Source: Viridothelium virens (lineage: Eukaryota; Ascomycota; Dothideomycetes; Trypetheliales; Trypetheliaceae). From it: DNA of 64,000 nt. The notes beneath the pieces were generated by a model. It was not told where the DNA came from and did no database searches. It saw nothing but the letters and a program-made list of their open reading frames with translations. Shown piece by piece: positions 32,752-44,879 of the stretch. A program made the translations under genes and the position numbers. The stretch covers positions 186,001 to 250,000 of the forward strand of contig ML991794.1 in assembly GCA_010094025.1 (NCBI GenBank). Reading direction: 5' to 3'. How positions within the stretch are numbered: the stretch's first letter is position 1; each line of letters opens with the position of its first letter.

Positions 32752-34556
32752 TCAAGAAAGGGAATGATGCCATAGTTGCATAAGCACCCCATTTAGCTGT
32801 TCGTCGATCCAGAACAGTGGTCTGATGCGTTGAATGACCTCATCGGTCTTCGTTAATCGCTGATCGAGACAGAATGACGATAGCATGTTCAGGAACCATG
32901 GAAGCTCTGCAGAACCCCGAGCTCCGATTGCACCGATGACAAGCACCCATAACTTAAGGTCAGGCACCCTTTCCCATTCATAGTCTTGCGTCAGTATCAA
33001 GTTTTGCGTCAATTGATCTAGCGCAGTGTGATGAAGGGCCTGGATACCAAGCTCATGACGTGACTGGAAGACCAGGACGGTGAAGACTAAGGCTGCGAGA
33101 CACAGCGTACTTTGCATGGGCGACGGTAGCGACGCAGTCTGTATGTTGGAATACTTGCCTAGCAGTCGCACTTGTATCATGTTGCCGCGCGTCTGAAGGT
33201 CCACAGGCTCGAAAGGCGCTTGAGGATCGTTCAGCCAATGAGCCAATTGTGTTGTCAAAAAGGATAAATCGTCAAGCAGAATGGCGAGATCCTGATCGAC
33301 GCCAAGATCGAAACAGCATGTGAGGATTTGTGATGGTGCCGTCGGGCGATCGTTGTAAGGGGATTGCCGCTGGGGCTGACTATTCTTGTGGCTGCTTTCT
33401 GGAAGCGGTAGATATGGCGGGTAAAATGACGCGACAGAGTGCAGAGCGACGTGCCTTTGATGCAAGTACGTAAGCAACGGTATATACCACCAGTTGAAGC
33501 GACAGACTTACCAAATAATGAGCGCTTGGAGACATTGATTCACTCGTAGACCTGCTAAGCCACCTCGCAATTCAATCATGCGTTTCAATCCATTGACGTG
33601 AACGAGTCGTTGGGAAGAGGCCAAATCCTGACTCTCTCCGTCTTGTGCTATAAAAGGCAGGAGCATACTTTCTTCGACGCATAGCAAAGAGAAAACAGCC
33701 GCTATATTGCCATCATCGATCCTTGAAATGGGATCCGATAGATTAAGGTTGATTTCTTGAACGGCGAGAGACTTATGACGAATAATATCGTAATACGAGG
33801 CCTTCCCGACGGTATATGCGTGCATTGCAGCCGTTGCGAGCAGACTATGCATGAACGCCCGGTGCGTCATGGCGAGCGCAAACCATTGCGTCTTCAGTAC
33901 GTTGGACTGCCGTCGAACATCGACCGGAATGGCTTCATGAGCCAACACGGAAATGTCTAAAGATAATTAGCCGGGTGCTACATAATAGTTGAAGGGCCGC
34001 ACAAACAGTGCTCAACCAACCCGAGACTTCGCGCGTCTAGATCTATGGGATAAGTCGCAAACGGGTCAAGCACGCCGTTGCCAACCGAGTCTCCTGCATG
34101 AGGCATGTGGATGCCAAGTTGCGGGGAGTGTACGTGCCATTGCATCTCATTGGAGTCCATTGGCCATCCCAGCACCTGATCACTTTGAGTTTCAGGATTC
34201 TCGGGCTCTAAGGAATCTTCCATGGCTTCTCCCAACTTGCCTTTTTTCGATAGAGTTCGAGATGGAAGAAGGTTCCCAGTCGAAGAAGGGCCCAACTCAA
34301 TCGATTCACCTGCTCTGCCTTTGTAGGAAGCGTGTTTGACTCTTTTACTTGTCGACCATGGTTTCTCTCGTCGGGCTTTCTGCATCACAAAAGACCGTAT
34401 ATCTCGGCGCTCCTGGCCGCGTCGTTGCCTTCCATATTGAGGTTCGACGAAATGGAAGCTTTGCACGTGGGCCCTGTGCGGTCTTGCGCTGACTTCTTGG
34501 TCAGGAGAAGGTGTAATGGGGTCGGATATCATAGCATTAAGGGTCTCCAAGCCCAT
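32752..34556 (-). CDS. Fungal transcription-factor-like protein without a zinc cluster (DUF3468 type)
   Basis: About 565 residues in three exons: 34556-34007, 33956-33512 and 33454-32752. Near the N-terminus is the motif FHFVEPQYGRQRRGQERRDI then RSFVMQKARREK, which marks a group of fungal proteins related to Zn2Cys6 regulators; the six-cysteine cluster itself is absent. The regulatory region follows: LGLVEHYISVLAHEA, WFALAMTHRAFMHSLLATAA, and further helices. Introns are GTTTGT...TTTAG (phase 1) and GTAAGT...CAAAG (phase 2), and both restore family sequence. DNA binding cannot be assumed. It is divergent from the ZIP transporter 810 bp away, so the two may share control. Confidence 0.85.
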
Positions 34557-35366
34557 GGATCGGGCGGAACCCTAATTGCCAAATTGGGCAACGGAAGTTA
34601 CGGAACTGTTTGAATCTTGCAATATGATGATGAAGGCGTGACACGTTGAATGCTTTTCCTGGTAGAGTGACAATCGTCGCTGCAGTTGTAACGTGCTCGG
34701 CTGTGGCTAAGTGATGATTGGATGAATTAACAGACTCCTCTTGCGGTTAGTGGCTTTGTGAGGCTGAACCAGGATCTATAAATTTTCGCGACTCAAGCAC
34801 AGCTGCGAGAGTATCCATCCAAGGGGAAATTGAAGCGTTTAAAAGCAAAAGTTCGACCAAACCTGCGATGCATGCACTTTTCAATCCTCTTGAGATCGTT
34901 GTCTTCCTACCGTAGGACCAATCTTACAGGCATCAGCATGATTACTCACACCGTTGCATTTAATGTAGCCAGTCGTCGAGATTGAAATTCCAGATTGCAA
35001 TTCGTGTTCAAGTACTTTGTACTACGGGAACCTCAAAGAGCCAGCATGTTCTCGATAGAGCTGTGCTGGAAGAGTGCATTACTAATCGGAAATCCTGTAG
35101 CTGTAGGAGTGGTGTTTTCAAATCCGGGGGGCGAGCGTTATTAGCGGCATCACGTGTAGCGGTGTTTTCTCGGAGCGATCCGGCCCAGAAGCCGTTCCGT
35201 CCCTGAATCGTCTTTCAGGCTTCAGTAACTTCGTCTTTTGCGATCAATCTCTCAATGCCTATTCCGCAGCCTGCTCAACTCGCACACCAGGCAGTATGAG
35301 CACGCTAAGCTCGATTCGTGTTCTCCATACATTTAGAAATTTTTCTTTTCCCTTTCAATCGCTGAT
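34557..35366. promoter_or_regulatory. Divergent promoter region between the factor-like gene and the ZIP transporter
   Basis: An 810 bp head-to-head gap. No zinc-responsive element that I can name is visible. Short open frames only. Confidence 0.45.
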
Positions 35367-36905
35367 ATGAAAACACTTTTGTCCAGATCAGCTCAAGGTA
35401 CTCATTTCGGCGGCACAGCTTCTGAATAGTTGCTAACACAACCTCTAGAACTCGACTTTTCATGGGCTGACATCCCATCTCACATCCTACAAGCAGAGCT
35501 TGTTAGGAGGCAGGAGCAGCCAGCCAAGCCAGAATGCGGATCCGGACCTGGCCGTGATAACTATAACACTGCTTTGCATGTGGGGGCGCTGTTTCTTATT
35601 TTGGTTCTTAGTACTCTTGGTATGTCCCAATCAATATGGCTTGCAGCTAGCAGAGAGTACTGATTGTGGAGCACAGCATGTTCATTTCCGATCTTCGTTC
35701 GACGCTTCCCACGTATTCCAGTACCCCATCGATTTCTATTTCTGTCACGGCATTTCGGAACTGGCGTTCTGATCGCAACAGCATTTGTGCATCTACTGCC
35801 AACGGCGTTCGTATCGATGACAGATCCATGTCTGCCGTGGTTTTGGAATCAAGGATATCCGGCGATGCCCGGACTAATTGCTATGATATCCGTTTTTATT
35901 GTGGTTGGGATTGAAATGTTCTTTGCTATGCACGGCGCTGGGCATGTACATGGGAGTGAATATGATACTCTTCCGGAAAATTCGACAGGTCACAGAGGAG
36001 CGGATTATGAGGCGAATGGAAAAATAACGAAACCACACGACAGCTACAATCGCTTCAGACAATCACTACCCAGAGAGGATGGCCAATCTCCAGAAGTCGC
36101 ACTTGGAGATCTCTCCCCATCGTCAGAGCGAGATGAAGATGACGGTGACATCGAAAACACCCCTCCATCCTCGTCACGCCTCTCCCCCGGCCTCCCCTTG
36201 GAAGACTACGAACCCAATTCCCCATTCGACCCCTCTTCCGACTCCACGGCCCTCCTTCCAAGCTCCACAACCCACCACAAAGATCCCCATACTACCCATC
36301 ACCATCACTCTTCTTCCGCCCCGCCAAACCCCCAGAAAGCCCTCCTCCAGTGCCTCCTCCTCGAAGCCGGCATCCTCTTCCACAGCATCTTCATCGGCAT
36401 GGCCCTCTCCGTCTCCACCGGCCCCCCCTTCCTCGTCCTCCTCATCGCCATCTCCTTCCACCAAACCTTCGAAGGCTTCGCCCTCGGCGCCCGCATCGCG
36501 GCTCTCGTGGCCGCCCCTGCCCCAACCTCCTCCAACCCCGCTTCTGCTTCACCCCACGCACGTCACACCCCACCGCCACCGACCAGCACGATATTCGACG
36601 CCCACTCTCTCCGCCCCTGGCTCATGGCCCTTGCGTACGGCACCACCACGCCTCTGGGCCAGGCCCTGGGTCTCGCGATTCATCGGCTCTATGACCCGCG
36701 CAGTGCTGTTGGCTTGCTGACGGTGGGTGTTATGAATGCGGTGAGCAGTGGGTTGCTGCTGTTTGCTGGGCTGGTGGAGTTGCTGGCTGAAGACTTTCTG
36801 AGCGAGCGGAGCTATGACGTACTGAGGGGGAAGAGGAGGCTCGAGGCATGCGTGAGTGTGGTGGCGGGCGGGCTGGGGATGGCGATTATTGGGGCGTGGG
36901 CGTGA
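35367..36905 (+). CDS. ZIP-family zinc transporter
   Basis: Membrane importer of zinc (or another divalent metal) of about 476 residues, in three exons: 35367-35397, 35449-35619 and 35677-36905. The tiny first exon encodes MKTLLSRSAQ. Hydrophobic helices are LHVGALFLILVLSTL, FGTGVLIATAFVHLLPTAF and GLIAMISVFIVVGIEMFFAM. A long cytosolic loop is rich in His, Ser and Pro (HKDPHTTHHHHSS), as in metal-sensing loops of this family. The metal-site helices are LFHSIFIGMALSVSTG and SFHQTFEGFALGAR, with the conserved His and Glu residues. Both introns (GTACTC...CTCTAG, GTATGT...CACAG) keep frame. The C-terminal helices end in AIIGAWA. Confidence 0.92.
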
Positions 36906-37487
36906 GCTGGAGGGTGGAAACATGGAAATAGGCAGGGGAAATAGGTGGAGTTTTGGGTTCAGGTGTTTTGGGTGCCTAGGGGTTTGTTGAATGGTATGGT
37001 GCATGGGCGGCGAATACCTACCTACTTTGGACATCTGGATCATCACATGATCTGCGTGTAAGGAGGGAGTATCTAGAGCGCCAGAAGAAGTGATCATTTA
37101 ACTGCGCAGCACGTTGCGAGATATCAGAAAAGGCCGTCCGAGATGATGTATTACCAAGCTTATATACACACCCCGAGCATATCCCGCTATCGTAGAGTTC
37201 TTCATAGATGTTTCTAAGATTACCCTAGATGCCATTGCCCAACCGTCGCTACGAAAGACAGAGAAGTGAGAGAGCAGCCATCCCGAAATAAATACTGCTG
37301 GAAAGACCCCGTGTCAGACCCCAAACCCACCACCAACGCCTTGCCATGAAAGGGGATAGACGCTGCTGATGGCTGTAGCCTAGAAGCCGAAATAGGATCA
37401 TGACGAGGAGGAATGAAATATGCCGAGACAAAGCACGTAGCAAAAGATGCGCCGGCTCGGTAGACGAAGGAACCAGAGATTATTCCC
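36906..37487. other. Intergenic, convergent 3' ends
   Basis: A 582 bp gap between the convergent ZIP and RING genes, with no supported gene. Confidence 0.45.
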
Positions 37488-39035
37488 TCACGCTCTTGAG
37501 GTCCCAGCCTCGAGCGCCGAGGGTGTGGGCACCGCGGCCTCTGTAGAAGCAGCCGCATCCCCACTTCCGTGCCTCCTCCCTATCCTCGGGAGGCTGACAC
37601 TCGGGAAATTGACACGCGGTATCCTGCTCCTCCAGCCCTGACTGGATTCTCCAGAAGCATCTTGTTCCTGATTCCGAGTCGGAGATCGCGGCGCGGGCGC
37701 GGGCGAAGGCTGCTGTTGCGGCGTTCTCCTACCCAAACGTTCAGCCATGGTCCTCCTCTCCCGTCGTGCTTCACCGGGTTCCGGGACAAATCGTCTCGAC
37801 AGTAAATCGAATTGCGACCGTCCTCCACCCCAGCTTGGTTGGGGTTCTCGTGGCATGTTAAATCGCCGTTGGCCAAAGCCAATGCCCATATGATTGGATC
37901 GCCTTCCTGTCGGACTTGTGGGCTCTTCTCTTCCCTCCTGGTTCGTAGTTGTTGGTGATGCGAGGCCTGCGAGTGGATCCATCTGTGAGCCGTCAGGGTT
38001 GTTCCTCGGCTTCGGAACGTAGTAATCGGCCTTGCAGAGCGGGCAGCATGCGCGTCTGCTGGTAAGCCAGGGATCCAAGCATGCGGCGTGGAAGGCGTGA
38101 CCGCATGTTAATCCACGGACGTCATCATCGTCTTCCAGAGCATCAAGACAGATAGCGCAACTATCACCAGGCAGTGCGAGCATAGCAGGTGGTGCGGCGT
38201 TGCGGATGGGGTCATCTTCGTCGTCTTCGGACGCATGACCGTCATTTTCCTGAGCAGGCGCGAGGTGATTGCTTCGAGACGTGCTCGGACGAGGAAGATC
38301 CAAGGTTAATCGAGGCTGGTTGGGTAGGTCTGGAAGAGTGCTAGTGGCAGTTTCAGTTTTCTCGAGAGGGATCGATTTTTCTGTATCCTGATGTGTTTCA
38401 TTATCTCCGTCAGTACCAGAGGGTCCTTCTGCTCTTGGATCTGCAGTTGTGGTAGGTCTTGTAGCAGCAGCAGCATGATCAGCTTGAGCGAGCTCTAGTG
38501 TATTCGTTGGATTACTGCCGTCTTGGCCTTCGACGCCATCTTTCAAACTTGCAGCTCGACTCGGAGAAGCGTTGATTCCACCAGCAGTTGGCAATCCCTC
38601 GTTTTCTCTTGCCGATCTCCATGCCTTGTACTTGGTCAGGGGGAACCTTTCATTAACCTCTTCCATTGTCATCAACTTCTTTTCTTTCCTCCTCCGATGT
38701 GGCCTTGGCATTGCAGCGAGATCGATCGGTTCGCCATTTTCGTTCAACATGCGCGCGTTTCGATTTCGCTGGTTATATCGAAAGCAGTATTTGACACCGA
38801 CGATAATCCTGGTCATCGAGAGTTAAGTACGAATTGACTAGGCTGCCCATTGACGGCGAGAGGGGAGCAGTATTGTAATTAGAAAGGCTTACCATAAGTT
38901 CGTAAAAACAACGCCAAAGCCTAATGCGACGAAGAACAGTAAGGGTGAGCTCGTCGGGCCCCCACCTGAGTTGTTATTATTGGAGCCAGTTTGGGTCGCA
39001 CTCGGAGCTGCAGATGTGGAAGATGAAGTGGACAT
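37488..39035 (-). CDS. Membrane-anchored RING-H2 finger protein, likely E3 ubiquitin ligase
   Basis: 487 residues in two exons, 39035-38893 and 38808-37488. The first exon encodes a Ser/Thr/Asn-rich N-terminus (MSTSSSTSAAPSATQTGS) and a single hydrophobic segment (SPLLFFVALGFGVVFTNLW), followed across a phase-2 intron by a basic stretch (GVKYCFRYNQRNRNA): a signal-anchor layout with the rest in the cytosol. The RING domain at about residues 265-306 is complete: CAIC, CGHAFHAAC and CPLC, with the two histidines of the H2 type. Long disordered Ser/Pro/Arg-rich regions flank it. It would recruit an E2 enzyme; substrates are unknown. Confidence 0.92.
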
Positions 39036-39981
39036 TTTGATCGAGTGTCAACAGTGCAGGTCGCACTATTGAGGGTAGTTGAATATCTGTCGTGGGGGTT
39101 GCAGGAGTTGATTTCCTTGCAAGGCTACCCGATATCTTTGGGCTTTAATGCTGACCAGGCAAAGATGTGCTGACCTAAGGCTGGAATACGGTTGGCGGAT
39201 GGTGAGCGAGAATTTCAGCAGCGCGAAGGACGTGACAAATCTTACAAGAGAATTGGTGCAGCAGTCAACGCTGGTAGAAGAAAGTTGGAAGAAGTCCGAT
39301 CGAGGTTAATCGGAACTGAGCCGAACTCTCAGATGTATGACGGAGAGACGAGGAGAGACCTGGAGAGTGGTGGCAAGGAAGCGCAAGGCCGGCCGCTAGA
39401 GCAGATAGCACGAGCCCACAGGAGAAAAGATAAACACTGCTGCCGAGAATGTATCACTGAGTGCCTATGCTGCTCAATGACCTCGCTGAACAACAGACAT
39501 GGCTGTAATTACTTCCGTCGAGGAAGATGCCAAGAGGATGGACGACAGGCGTAGTAGCAGTGTCAAGCAGCGATATGAAGCGGAGGTGAAGTGGGTCTCT
39601 AGTCGGTCATGGTCCAAGGCGGAGACGGGGAACGAAGGGCAAGCGCTTGGCAAAGTGTGGCAGGTGCGGGTCATACGCCCATCACATCATCCCTGTCGTA
39701 AGATGCTCGACCTGGATCTGAGACCGCGACATCGCTGGAACAAGACTCGCTCCCCTTCCCGCATAATACTATTTTACACGCAACCGCAGTCTCACCTTGT
39801 CATTCTGTCGCATGCCTCTGCTGCTCGTGCTCTCAGCCTACTCCCAGTGCTCCCCTAAACAATAACAAAGCTGGCATTCAGGCGAAACTGTGAGAGGCGC
39901 AGTCATCCCTCACCATCCATCTTCTCGGCCCGAGATTGCTTGATCGTCACAACTTGATCCCTCTCTGGATAAGAATTTTTG
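39036..39981. promoter_or_regulatory. Divergent promoter region of the RING and cyclophilin genes
   Basis: A 946 bp head-to-head gap. A 120-codon open frame on the + strand (39192-39554) opens at a TTG, not ATG, and has no domain, so I do not call it. Pyrimidine-rich sequence precedes the cyclophilin start. Confidence 0.45.
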
Positions 39982-40834
39982 ATGATGGCGGCTACACCAA
40001 ACCCCGTCGTCTTCTTCGACGTCACCTTGGGAGGTAAGCACGCCAGTGCATTGTCCCTCCTCCACCATCCCGCACCCACCTTTCCTCTCTAAACCGTGTG
40101 TGTTTCCTTTTCGGGCGAAAGCTTGATTTCTCCCCACCCAACTCGGCACTCGCTATGGCGTCATACGTTACTGGTCGAGGAGAAGCAGTCGCTCAGACAG
40201 GTCCCTGCAGTCTGCATCGTAACCACCCTAACGTTTTTTCGAACAGGCGAGCCCTTAGGTCGGATTAAGATGGAGCTTTTCGCCGACCTTACCCCCAGGA
40301 CTGCGGAGAATTTTCGCCAATTCTGTACCGGCGAGACCAAAAATGCGCAAGGAAGACCACGGGGCTACAAAGCAAGCAAGTTTCATCGAGTTGTGCGTCT
40401 CACTTCACCTTACGTCTCAGCCCCCATCCATGCTCACGAACCTGTAGATAAAAGATTTTATGGTTCAAGGCGGCGATTTCTTGCACGGTGACGGAACCGG
40501 ATCAGCTTCCATTTATGGGACCCAGTCTTTCGCAGATGAGAATTTCAACCGAAAGCATGACTCTGCTGGTTTACTAAGCATGGCTGTAAGTGTTGTACAA
40601 ACATTGACAGCAATTAAGGATCTCTACCTAATCATACTTTAGAACTCAGGGCCAAATACCAATGGCTGCCAATTCTTCATTACTACTGTCCCAACGCCTT
40701 TCCTAAACAACAAGCATGTTGTCTTTGGACAGGTCGTGGACGGAATGGATGTCGTTCGAAAGATCGAGAATTCAAGGACCAAGTCTGAGAAACCGATCCA
40801 AGACATCGTCATTGCCCAGTGCGGTGAGATGTAG
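39982..40834 (+). CDS. Cyclophilin-type peptidyl-prolyl isomerase, CypH class
   Basis: Four exons, 39982-40033, 40247-40392, 40448-40585 and 40643-40834, give 175 residues, the size of PPIH. Joined protein: [49 protein letters not shown], then [27 protein letters not shown] and [19 protein letters not shown]. The active-site arginine (FHRV), phenylalanine (FFITT) and histidine (NKHVVFGQV) are present. The residue equivalent to the cyclosporin-binding Trp would fall in [11 protein letters not shown] and is replaced. PPIH binds the spliceosomal U4/U6.U5 particle in animals; that role here is family-based. Introns are 213, 55 and 57 nt. Two ATGs in a row (39982 and 39985) could serve as start. 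Confidence 0.93.
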
Positions 40835-41294
40835 TGTATCAGATTCGTATATCCTCTAGAGCTTCTTAGCTGCTAGTGTATGTATACAGGAAAACGATGC
40901 ATCTTGCTGACACTCTAGGGTGAAGATATTCTCCTAAACTACCTAAGAAGGCGGAGCTTAGCCTTCCGAGCGCTTAAACGATGCAAGCCTACGTTGGCAG
41001 TACAGAACCAACTATCGGGCTCGAGATCTCAATTCCAGCTCCGTCGATTAGCCGTGGTGAACGGATACCAAAAGACGGAAGGTTATGGGCGAAAGATGTA
41101 TTCTCCGTTACGTAAGTCGCGGACGACTGGATTAGAGGAGTCTCAAAATCTATCTTATATATTCAAGAGAAGATAGTCATCACCTCATAGCATTCAGCCA
41201 TTTCTCACAATACTCCGGATTAGACAGCGGAGGACGAAACTGCCGTACACCAGCTGTAGCACATGAAAAGACAAGCATTCTTCTCATTCAAACC
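40835..41294. other. Intergenic, convergent 3' ends
   Basis: A 460 bp gap between convergent genes, with no supported gene. Confidence 0.45.
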
Positions 41295-42799
41295 TTATAC
41301 TCTCTCCCTCGGCTCTCTCACCACATACGCACTCCCTGGTGGAAACAACTCTTCATACCTCCTCCGGAAGTCACTCTCCGACATATCTGTCCGTGCCGGA
41401 CTCTCTGTAACCTGCCAATCCCGCTCGCAATAGATAGCTCCAGCTCCTTCCCTTCCTGTCTCTCCGATCGCCATCCCAATCCCTCCCTTTCGGCCCCACT
41501 CCTCATCCTCCTCTTTCCCATCAAAACTCTTTCCCTGCGTTGCCAGGCTCGGCCATGGCCCCTGCATCGGAATCGACGCCCCCGAGCTGTCTGACGCATC
41601 CGACATCTTTTTCTCCCCTGGAAAGCCCCGCAGCTTGGAGGAGCCCTTGCTACCAGAGCCACGACTACCGCTCCCACGGCTAGAGAAGCGCAGGCTGGAA
41701 GTGATGCCCGAGAGCCAGCGGTAGAAGCTGGAATTGCGAAGGGCTTGGCCAGGACGCAGGGCAGGCAGGTTAATGGCAATGAGGGCGGCGCTAACTTCGA
41801 CCATAGCCCAGAAGATGGAAACGGTGGTGATACCGAGCCAGTCGGCTTTGGAGACGCCGAGGGTGTGGCCGGACATGCTGGCGATGTCTAAACTTGCTCT
41901 TAGCTGCTGCATAGAGTAGATGGGGTGCTGGAAGTATGGAGAAGAGAAGAGGAGGGGGGAGTGAGCGAGATAGGATGCGCTTACCGATGCTAGAGTAGTT
42001 CCCTGCCGCAATGGCAGAGTTCCCGAAATTTGCGACCGCTAGCGAGACGACGAAGCGGAGGATGCCAGCGATAAGGGAGATGATACCGGTAAGGAAAATG
42101 CCCATGACGTAAAACTTTTGCCGGAGTGGCATCTGCAGTTGCCAGACCATGGCGCAGGGAAGCACGAGGACCGTGATGTCGAGGACCCAATCGACGACTG
42201 CGCCGGCGACCATTTGGTTAAAGATATTGATACATCGGCTGTTGATCACGGAGAATTGCGTCCAGAGGACTCGGGGGTGGTTGCCGCAGCTGAAGAGCCA
42301 GGTGAGGGAAAAGACCAGCATCCAAAGGGTAACGACGGTGATGACGATCCAGGTTACGATGTTGAAGACTTTGCCCCGGAAAATGCGACGGTAGAAGAAA
42401 AGAATGGAGAGTTTGGTGAACCCCAGCGCGAGATACGAGAGAAGCACGAAAATGTACGCAGCTTCGATCGAGGTACCTATCTTCATGATGGTGGGCATCG
42501 CATTCTCTGGTGTAATTGCCGATGGGGAGTGGTAACCAAAGGTCTGTTGCTTGATTCCCCATATTAATGCACCTGCGCATCCCCATACGAAGAGCTGGGG
42601 ACGTGTTAGTCCAAATTTACGCTGTGTCTAGAAAGGAGAAGCATACCAATGCAGGAAGACAAAACCAGTCATCTAACTCCAGAGGCATTTTCCTTGCCAT
42701 GCGCAGTACAAATCGTACCCCGACAAGCACTGTGCCTATGACAGGGAACAGTATGGCGACCACATAGTTGGCAGCTGGATCAGGGTATCCGGCCACCAT
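41295..42799 (-). CDS. Second fungal rhodopsin-fold integral membrane protein (PTH11-like)
   Basis: About 451 residues in three exons, 42799-42647, 42594-41985 and 41887-41295. Seven hydrophobic helices are visible: YVVAILFPVIGTVLVGVRFV, then the LELDDWFCLPAL motif (family WDDW position), LFVWGCAGALIWGI, FVLLSYLALGFTKLSILFFY, FNIVTWIVITVVTLWMLVFS, WVLDITVLVLPCAMVWQ, FLTGIISLIAGILRFVVS, and WLGITTVSIFWAMVEVSA. A cytoplasmic tail of about 160 residues, rich in Ser, Gly and charged residues, ends the protein. The in-frame TTG upstream is not used; ATG at 42799. Introns GTATGC...CCCAG and GTAAGC...TTTAG restore family sequence. No CFEM domain. Ligand unknown. Confidence 0.9.
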
Positions 42800-44879
42800 T
42801 ATGAAGAGAATTGAAAGAATATACAAAGAAGCGAAAGCTACGAATCAAGGATCATCCACGGCCCGAAGGGAATTCAGGGCGCAATGAGATTGCTTCCTTG
42901 AAGTCAGGAAAGTTGATCGAAAAACAGACCCAAGGGGTAAGAAAGTCTCACGAGAGACCGGAAAGCGGATTCACAGGATGGATATGCTTAAAGACTGGTT
43001 CTCACCATTTGCTGGAGCATAGCCCTACGATGAATCTAGCCACGACATCGTTTCGGTCGCCTGATTTGATATGTCGAAGGCCTCAACAGTGAAACGCCCT
43101 TAGCTCCAACATCAACTATCGTAGCTCCACGTGCATATCGAGATCTTGTGCCGTTTGCCCATTCTGCGGCCACTGTCTCTCAGCGCAAGATGATCTCTTC
43201 CCTTGCGCAATCCTTTTGCAGACCCCACGCGGGAGGAAGAAGAGGCTCGCATAGCCGGCCAGTTTGAAGTGCAAGGTTTCCAACAGAAAGCGCTATTCGT
43301 CCAGCTGTACGCTATCGGTCTCGCTACCATTGAACAAATCTGAAGATGTTGGTAAGGTAGTCGGACGTTTACTGGTTAGTTGCCGAGTTACGAAATAAAC
43401 TAGCAATAGAATAGAGCTAAGCATTGCAAAGGCGTCAAAGGCGCAGAGGCGCGATTAGGTACATTGGTACGAAATACTCAGCGTGGCACGCTGCCACTTT
43501 CCATTAGCGAGCGGGAGAGCAGCGAGACAACGTGCCAAAAGCACAGATCCTCATGGTAGATTTGTGATGGACAATGGATATCTTACCTGCAGGCCCAGAT
43601 TCTGACAGGGAACCAATGTGTTGGTGGCGTGGGCCGCATCGATGGTTTCTTGGTATTTAGCCTCATCCCGATGCAGTAGCAAAATCAACGGTCTCCAACA
43701 CTAGACGATTTTGTTGAATGAAGAGCTTCACTACGCGAGCGCAAAAGCCAGAAACGGTCGAGTGGCGGAACGAGACGTCGCGGTGGCTGCGGTCCGCGAG
43801 ATATCTTGACGTGTGCGGTTGCTCTATCCTAATGATGATGTAGCTGTGGATTAATACCGCGCTTTTACTCGGATCCCATATCCCACGGCTTGGGAGATAT
43901 CGTCCTCAACGCTGAACAATGTCTTGGGCGCAGCTATACCCCGCTTTAACTGTTTGTTTTTCCGGGGAGTCGACTCGGCAATTGCTGAGCTTACGAAGTC
44001 GACCTCCGAAAATAGTCACGATGACTATGGCGTTGTTGGTTTTCGTTGCGATACGGGTAGGTCAGGCCATCAAAAGGCTGAAATGAAACAACACTTCGCA
44101 GCGGCAAGGTAACGGGTCGAGGGAGCGGAGCGTGGATGGTTTCCGCCCTGATGGCGAACGTTCAGCACCAGAATAGCGAAGATCGACTGTCGTCATCTCT
44201 GAGGCGTCGCGGGTGTCTCCGGACTTTTGTTCTCCCGGGCTTGATGGTCTAGCGCTGCAACTCAAGCGCGTCTCTAGGCAGTTTGATATTTGCGTTTCCT
44301 TTTGCTACAAAAGAAAAACATCGCCAAAGTGTAACACCATCCCAGAACAGACAGGAGAACTGATGATTGAAATCAAACGATCCAGTAATGCTGCTGAGGC
44401 AAGCTTAGCTTCAGTTTGGACCCGCTTATCACAACAAAAACCATTATAGCGGCCCGTCAGTCTCCTGGAAATAAGCAATTGATCCTAAGAGACGAAGGAC
44501 GAGAAGGGTAAGGACTGAATCACAGTCATCAATTACCAGGCTTCTTATGTGTGCCGTCACAAAATGCAATCCTAATGATCCATTCTCATAAGCTAACGTG
44601 TACTCATCTCCACTCCCTTCGCCAGTTCCGGACTCTTCCGGCAGGAATCAAAGCTAGCAACGACATTGGAGCCTCGAATCTTCCCATCACCAAGCATGAA
44701 TGCCTACTTGCCACCCGGTCTCCCTCAACCCCACCTGATAGGAATCGTCCCCTCCCAGGTCCCAAAACTGCCGATGAACAACGCGACCACAACCTGCGGC
44801 ACAGTCGCAGTATCCGCGGGTTGACATGAAACAACAAGTACAGACGGAGAAAGAGAGGGCAGCGCGAGGGCGTCACAGG
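42800..44879. other. Intergenic, with a coding-like tail at about 43100-43342
   Basis: A 2.1 kb stretch with no intact gene. On the + strand at 43212-43342 a frame reads NPFADPTREEEEARIAGQFE then VQGFQQKALFVQLYAIGLAT and stops after IEQI. The other frame just upstream (about 43100-43220) reads coding-like too (RAYRDLVPFAHSAATVSQRK, MISSLAQSF). A splice acceptor (TTTTGCAG) sits at the junction. It could be the last exon of a small gene, or a relic. I do not recognise the family. Confidence 0.35.

Noticed and set aside
39192-39554. 120-codon frame between the RING and cyclophilin genes
   Set aside because: It opens at TTG, not ATG, has no domain, and lies in a divergent promoter region.
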